Shown here piece after piece: positions 9,172-12,500 of a stretch of 12,500 nt of DNA. The stretch lies in NCBI GenBank assembly GCA_943704525.1, contig CALSCQ010000200.1, positions 1-12,500 on the forward strand. The letters run 5' to 3'. The notes beneath the pieces were generated by a model. It did not search any database. It had not been told where the DNA came from and saw only the letters and a list, made by a program, of their open reading frames with translations. Both the position numbers and the translations under genes were made by a program. Source of the stretch: Pigoraptor vietnamica (Eukaryota > Opisthokonta > Filasterea). Positions within the stretch are counted from its first letter, which is position 1; each line of letters starts with the position of its first letter.

Positions 9172-9289
9172 TACTGGAATTCTATTGTAAATGAAGCTAT
9201 TGTATGTAGCGGAGAAGAGCTGCAGATCGGATCTACTGGAATTCTATGTAAATGAAGCTATTGTATGTACCGGAGAAGAGCTGCAGATC
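9172..9289 (+). repeat. Two-copy direct tandem repeat in the RTK 3' UTR
   Basis: Copy 1 is 9172-9228 and copy 2 is 9234-9289 (period 62). They differ by one deleted T and one G-to-C change, and are separated by GGATC. Each copy starts TACTGGAATTCTA and ends GAGCTGCAGATC. Each contains three TGTA tetranucleotides: 9186, 9201 and 9205 in copy 1; 9247, 9262 and 9266 in copy 2. The repeat starts 16 nt after the RTK stop codon. Confidence 0.97.
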
Positions 9290-9311
9290 CCCTTGCGCGT
9301 TTCTCTCAAGC

Positions 9312-9317
9312 TTTAAT
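9312..9317 (-). terminator. Possible poly(A) signal ATTAAA of the TPGS2 gene
   Basis: ATTAAA on the minus strand, about 355 nt past the TPGS2 stop. If used, the two convergent transcripts would overlap at their 3' ends. It is a weak call because hexamers of this kind occur by chance. Confidence 0.25.
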
Positions 9318-9377
9318 TTTCAGAATTCACTCGGCCGATTTCGCGAGCTCTCGACTCAGCATCTACGGCTCCAATGT

Positions 9378-9383
9378 AATAAA
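9378..9383 (+). terminator. Candidate poly(A) signal AATAAA of the RTK gene
   Basis: A canonical AATAAA lies 222 nt after the TGA and about 90 nt after the TGTA-rich repeat. It is the only clear AATAAA on this strand between the two convergent genes. The cleavage site is not identifiable from sequence. Confidence 0.55.
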
Positions 9384-9458
9384 GCACACGAGGCACGCCG
9401 CCCTTCACACCACGAGAGTACAAGGCGTGCAGAGGCTTCGTCGACACGCACATGGGCA

Positions 9459-9476
9459 CTATACTGCCCCGTATAG
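9459..9476. repeat. Short perfect inverted repeat (6-bp arms, 6-nt loop)
   Basis: CTATAC, loop TGCCCC, GTATAG, in the interval between the two convergent genes. It could fold in either transcript. Function unknown. Confidence 0.5.
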
Positions 9477-9672
9477 CGCTCTCACGCGGTTCGCCTCTTC
9501 CATACGCGCGAAACGACAGGCAGGTGCGCACGTTCCGCGTGCGTATGACGCCGTCGCCTTTTCTGCTAGGCATCGCGACCGAGAGAGCCCTTGTACACTT
9601 CGCGTGCCTTTCCAGTGCTGCCCGAGTCGATGTGGGGTTTAACCCCTATGACTTCCACGAGCTGAGGTCTAC

Positions 9673-9994
9673 TCAGAGCCGCCGCACAGTGGACGATCCA
9701 GGCCGCGCAGCCGCCGCCAACAAACCTGACGACCCCGCCCGATTGAGGGGCGTCGTCGTAACGACGGTGGTGCTCACGGCCGCTGCGGCAGCTATCGATG
9801 ATGCCGTCGATGCCGTTCGCGCAGATTGGGGACGAACGATTCCCGTGCGAGACGCGCTAGACGCTGAAGTGGAGGCGGCGGCCTCGCGTGGTGGGCGCGG
9901 CGCACGTGCGCTCGTTGTTGTGGATTGCGCGCGGTCGCCTTCTGGAATGGGCTGACGACGAGTGGCTGACGCGGCCTTGTGGCGGCGACGCTCG
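9673..9994 (-). other. TPGS2: Last exon of TPGS2: low-complexity C-terminal tail
   Basis: Acceptor CACACAG at 10001-9995, preceded by CTAAT (a plausible branch site) and a T-rich stretch. The exon restores the phase-2 codon left by the donor at 10465. It encodes 106 residues rich in Ala, Ser, Thr, Arg and Pro. The vertebrate TPGS2 tail is likewise low-complexity (Ser/Gly/Pro/Lys), which supports the assignment although residues are not conserved. The opposite strand of this exon has a long open frame (9452-9955) that I regard as a shadow. Confidence 0.75.
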
Positions 9995-10200
9995 CTGTGT
10001 GGTCCAAAACAAGTATTAGTTGGGTGCATAACAATGGAGTGAACATGTGCACGGCCACTCAAGCGCACACACACACACACACATACACACACACACACAC
10101 ACATACACACACACACACACATACACACACACAGTCACACGCACACATACACACACACACACACACAGTCACACGCACACATACACACACACACACAGTC

Positions 10201-10255
<55 letters not shown>

Positions 10256-10352
10256 CACACGCACACACACAGTCACACGCACGCACGCACAATCACACAT
10301 ACACACACACACACACACATACACACACACACATACACACACACACACAGTC

Positions 10353-10403
<51 letters not shown>

Positions 10404-12236
10404 CACACGCACACACACAGTCACACGCACGCACGCACAATCACACATGCGCACGCGTACCCCACCTGTTTTCCTCGAGAATACGATTAATGCGCTCAAA
10501 GTCAAGCCTGACGGGCACGAACGCGCCGTCGTCAGGAGGCACCAACGGCACCGACGGCGACGCCAACGGAGAAGCGGGCTGCTTTGCTGCTGGCACAACA
10601 CGCGCCGACTGGTTCACGGCGAGGCGCAGGGGAGCGTAGAGATGGAACCATTGCTGCGGGAAAGTGCCAAAACGGTCAACGGTCATGTAAGCGAGAAGTC
10701 GGGTCAGTTTGAAAATTAGACGGTTGTCCATTCACACCACTGTATGTGAGTGAGAGCGAAAGGAGGCAAGGGGAGCCTTTTACAATGCACGCGCCCATTC
10801 CGACAAAGAAGTTAAGGCCACCGCGATGCGGCGCGAGAAGCTCGTGTCCAGACTGCATCAATTGGCGCTCAGGCGGCCCCGCACGCACCTTCGATTGAGG
10901 GCTGAGTCCCGCGGGCGTGAAGGCGTACTGCCACCCGGGAAGCCCCACGTGAGCCACCATTAAGCGAAAGTAGTCGGTGAACGACGCCGCCAGAAAGTGC
11001 CACGACATTGCGCGGTCGCAGAACCACACTTCGGGAGGGGCATGGTCGCCTGTTCGCGGGCGTGTGCGATGTGAATGAATACGATGCACTAGCGCATTCT
11101 ACGTGCATTGACGCACAAGGACTATACCGACATACGTATATCGATCCCGTGAATAAAAAAACAGAGCCTTATAGGGAGACCTCACCTCTCGTAAACACCA
11201 ACGCGACGCATCCGTTCCCATCGCACGGGTCCAGCTCAAACGAGGGGTAGTTCATGCACGACAGCGGCCGCCGTGCGCCAGGCCCAGGGTCGTCGTCGTC
11301 GTCGTCCGAAGGCATTTCGTCGAGCTCGCCGTACACCGCGCGGGCAGACCCATCGATGCGAACAATGTGCGATATGGGGTTCACTTGCATTTTGCCGATG
11401 GGGATGCACTCGCCTGTCCACGAAATACAAATTGAAAATATTAACGCGGAGTGCAACACGACACACTTCAGCTCAGCAAAGCCCACTCGACGCCCAAATG
11501 CACGCGTCAAATGGATGGTCACACACACGCATGCACGCAGCGGTGGAGGGCAAAGGACGCGACGGCGCAGGTCGGAAGTCCGAGTGGAGAGCTCTGCTGT
11601 TCAGTGTATCTGCCCACACTCACCGCGAAACATGACACTCCAACGCAGAAGCATTCCGTCCGACGTCAGCAGAAAGTTCTTGAAGTCGTCGGGGAGCGTG
11701 CACCCGTGATCCTGCACGACAGCATGAGGCGCCGAAACGTGAATAGAATACCACGCGACGCAGCGACGACCGCTTGAAACAGCGTAGCACTCTCAGGCAC
11801 TTGTAGCACTCACACTCGGGGTGCTTCAATGTAGGCGCAGTTCAAGACAAACGCGCGCAAACACCGCAATACGTTCGTGCACAGCAACACACCTGCTCCC
11901 ACGCACTGAGGCTGTAGCGAGGCACCGGTCGCCTATCGACCAGCTTGACGTCCATCACGCCCACTCGCCGCTCTGAGACGCAAACGCAGTCAACAACAGC
12001 GCCCAAAATGAACAGTGTCACACACACGACACCACACAGATCCTTCCTGCTGAACACACGACGATACAACGAACACGATTCATGCTTTTGCGTTGCCCAA
12101 CACAAAGTCGAGTGCGGAAAGTGAAATCCCCACCGAGAGACTTGATTATCCCGAGACATATTCGATCGAACAGCTCCCTAATCTGCGTGCGGCGCACATC
12201 GGCGTCGTCACGTGCGTCGCTCCCTTGGTACGACAT
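9673..12236 (-). CDS. TPGS2: Tubulin polyglutamylase complex subunit 2 homologue (seven exons, complete)
   Basis: Non-catalytic subunit of the TTLL1-type complex that adds glutamate chains to tubulin in cilia and stable microtubules (known for animals). Exons on the minus strand: 12236-12134, 11972-11893, 11711-11624, 11413-11186, 11049-10889, 10653-10466, 9994-9673. Intron phases are 1,0,1,1,0,2. The joined frame is 390 codons including TGA at 9675-9673. The start ATG at 12236-12234 has A at -3. Recognition rests on ordered matches to the vertebrate protein: LSAWEQ...C then LPDDFKNFLL, DGMLLRWSV, IPIGKMQVN, FELDPCDGNG, then EVWFCDRAMSWHFL, FTDYFRLMVAHVGLPGWQYAFT and GLSPQSKQWFHLY. The exon junctions join these motifs exactly. 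The human protein is about 300 residues; the excess here is mainly the Ala/Ser/Thr/Arg-rich tail. An acidic loop with six Asp lies in exon 4 near 11290-11307. The gene is convergent with the RTK. Confidence 0.9.
10062..10448. repeat. Long (CA)n/(GT)n array with interspersed AGTCACACGCAC units, inside TPGS2 intron 6
   Basis: About 390 bp of nearly pure CA on the + strand, broken by CATACA variants and by AGTCACACGCAC blocks. It lies within the inferred intron 10465-9995 of TPGS2, so the transcribed sense strand carries GT, starting about 17 nt after the donor. The longest pure run is about 22 CA units near 10207-10250. Frames across it give only His-Thr or Cys-Val repeats and are not genes. 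Confidence 0.96.
10197..10448. repeat. Higher-order duplication within the CA array
   Basis: A unit of about 100 bp occurs at 10197-10300 and again at 10349-10448. Each has AGTCACACGC, then a (CA)n run, then an identical 50-bp block (10251-10300 and 10399-10448, offset 148) with AGAGTCACAC, three GCAC units and AATCACACAT. The CA runs differ by about 4 bp between copies. Confidence 0.93.
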
Positions 12237-12351
12237 GGTTGGAGCCCAATAGCGTGCTTAAGGTCCCAAGTCATTGGGAAAAAGAACTTCGTTGAGGGTT
12301 TGAAACAGCGCTCTAACCATAACCAGCCGGCGTCTGTGAATCTGAAGTTGC

Positions 12352-12389
12352 ATTCCACATTCTGCCGATATCTCGGCAACTTGTGGAAT
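12352..12389. repeat. 38-bp interrupted palindrome upstream of TPGS2
   Basis: Outer arms ATTCCACA (12352-12359) and TGTGGAAT (12382-12389), inner arms TGCCGA (12363-12368) and TCGGCA (12373-12378), separated by unpaired triplets and a TATC centre. A second small palindrome, ACCGA-GATT-TCGGT, follows at 12395-12408. These may be protein-binding sites or part of a dispersed repeat. Confidence 0.8.
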
Positions 12390-12496
12390 TTTGAACCGAG
12401 ATTTCGGTCAATTTTTCGTCGCTACGGGAGACGGTGGGTTGGAAGCACAAGGTTTGCGCGAGAAATTTGTGACAAAATTCGAACCATTTTCAATTT
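12381..12496. repeat. Degenerate direct repeat at the window edge
   Basis: Segments 12381-12416 and 12467-12496 share the order TTGTG, AATT(T/C), GAACC, TTTC and TCAATTT with gaps. This suggests an old duplication or two copies of a dispersed AT-rich repeat. Confidence 0.4.
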
Positions 12497-12500
12497 AATC

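Larger units (their letters stand above)
12237..12500 (-). promoter_or_regulatory. Upstream region of TPGS2 (5' UTR/promoter), more AT-rich than the genes
   Basis: No gene could be supported in these 264 bases. Base composition drops from the GC-rich coding average to roughly balanced, with A/T runs towards the window edge. No TATA box at a convincing distance is seen. A CCAAT on the minus strand (near 12277-12273) lies about 40 nt upstream of the ATG, and its significance is unclear. The region contains the palindrome at 12352-12389 and the repeats listed separately. Confidence 0.45.

Noticed and set aside
9452-9955. 167-codon + strand open frame between the two genes
   Set aside because: It lies mostly opposite the last TPGS2 exon (9994-9673), whose minus-strand frame is joined by a good acceptor in the right phase. 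The + frame has no recognised family and its Ala/Asp/Arg content mirrors the opposite low-complexity tail.
9979-10719. Long His-Thr-His-Thr and Cys-Val-Cys-Val open frames across the CA array
   Set aside because: These are products of reading a (CA)n microsatellite. The array lies in an inferred TPGS2 intron.
12146-12379. 77-codon minus-strand frame overlapping the TPGS2 start
   Set aside because: It overlaps TPGS2 exon 1 in another frame, has no recognisable motif, and its codon use is unlike the GC-rich genes.
12159-12500. + strand frame open to the right edge of the window
   Set aside because: No ATG is found at a sensible place, its third codon positions are not GC-rich as in the real genes, and it runs through the palindrome. 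Most likely a chance open frame.
1-12500. Bacterial-type features, CRISPR, tRNA or rRNA genes
   Set aside because: I saw no CRISPR-like repeat-spacer pattern, no tRNA cloverleaf and no rRNA-like segment. The gene structure is clearly eukaryotic with spliceosomal introns.

Overview
The window is nuclear DNA of an intron-rich unicellular eukaryote. Coding regions are GC-rich, every inferred intron is short (108-471 nt) and starts with GTGNG, and two multi-exon genes can be assembled by splice-site phase. The first is a receptor tyrosine kinase (RTK); the second is TPGS2, a subunit of the ciliary/axonal tubulin polyglutamylase complex. A flagellated protist with true tyrosine kinases fits best, such as a choanoflagellate, another unicellular holozoan or an apusomonad-type lineage. 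The sequence alone does not let me name the species.

Positions 142-9156 (+): an RTK gene of 11 recognisable exons whose 5' end lies beyond the window. Encoded order: three receptor-L-domain-like beta-helix modules (951, 534 and 244 residues), a short Cys-rich stub, one transmembrane helix, a basic stop-transfer segment, a complete tyrosine kinase domain with a kinase insert, and a ~311-residue Ser/Ala/Pro-rich tail with a single tyrosine. The modules are flanked by phase-1 introns, so each can be shuffled as a unit. The kinase activation loop carries the YxxxYY triplet known from insulin-receptor-type kinases.

Positions 9157-9672: the short interval between the two convergent genes. It holds a duplicated ~57-bp 3'UTR module rich in TGTA, an AATAAA signal for the RTK, and a small hairpin.

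Positions 12236-9673 (-): a seven-exon gene for a TPGS2 homologue, start and stop included, predicted 389 residues. Its last intron contains a ~390-bp (CA/GT)n array with an internal higher-order duplication. Positions 12237-12500 are the more AT-rich upstream region of TPGS2, with a 38-bp interrupted palindrome and a degenerate direct repeat.

The two genes need not be functionally linked. One is a surface receptor; the other serves tubulin modification in cilia and microtubule arrays. Shared features are the GTGNG donors and GT-rich tracts that mostly lie on the sense strand of introns, often just downstream of the donor. Exon boundaries are inferred from splice consensus, phase and protein-family continuity; there is no transcript evidence.
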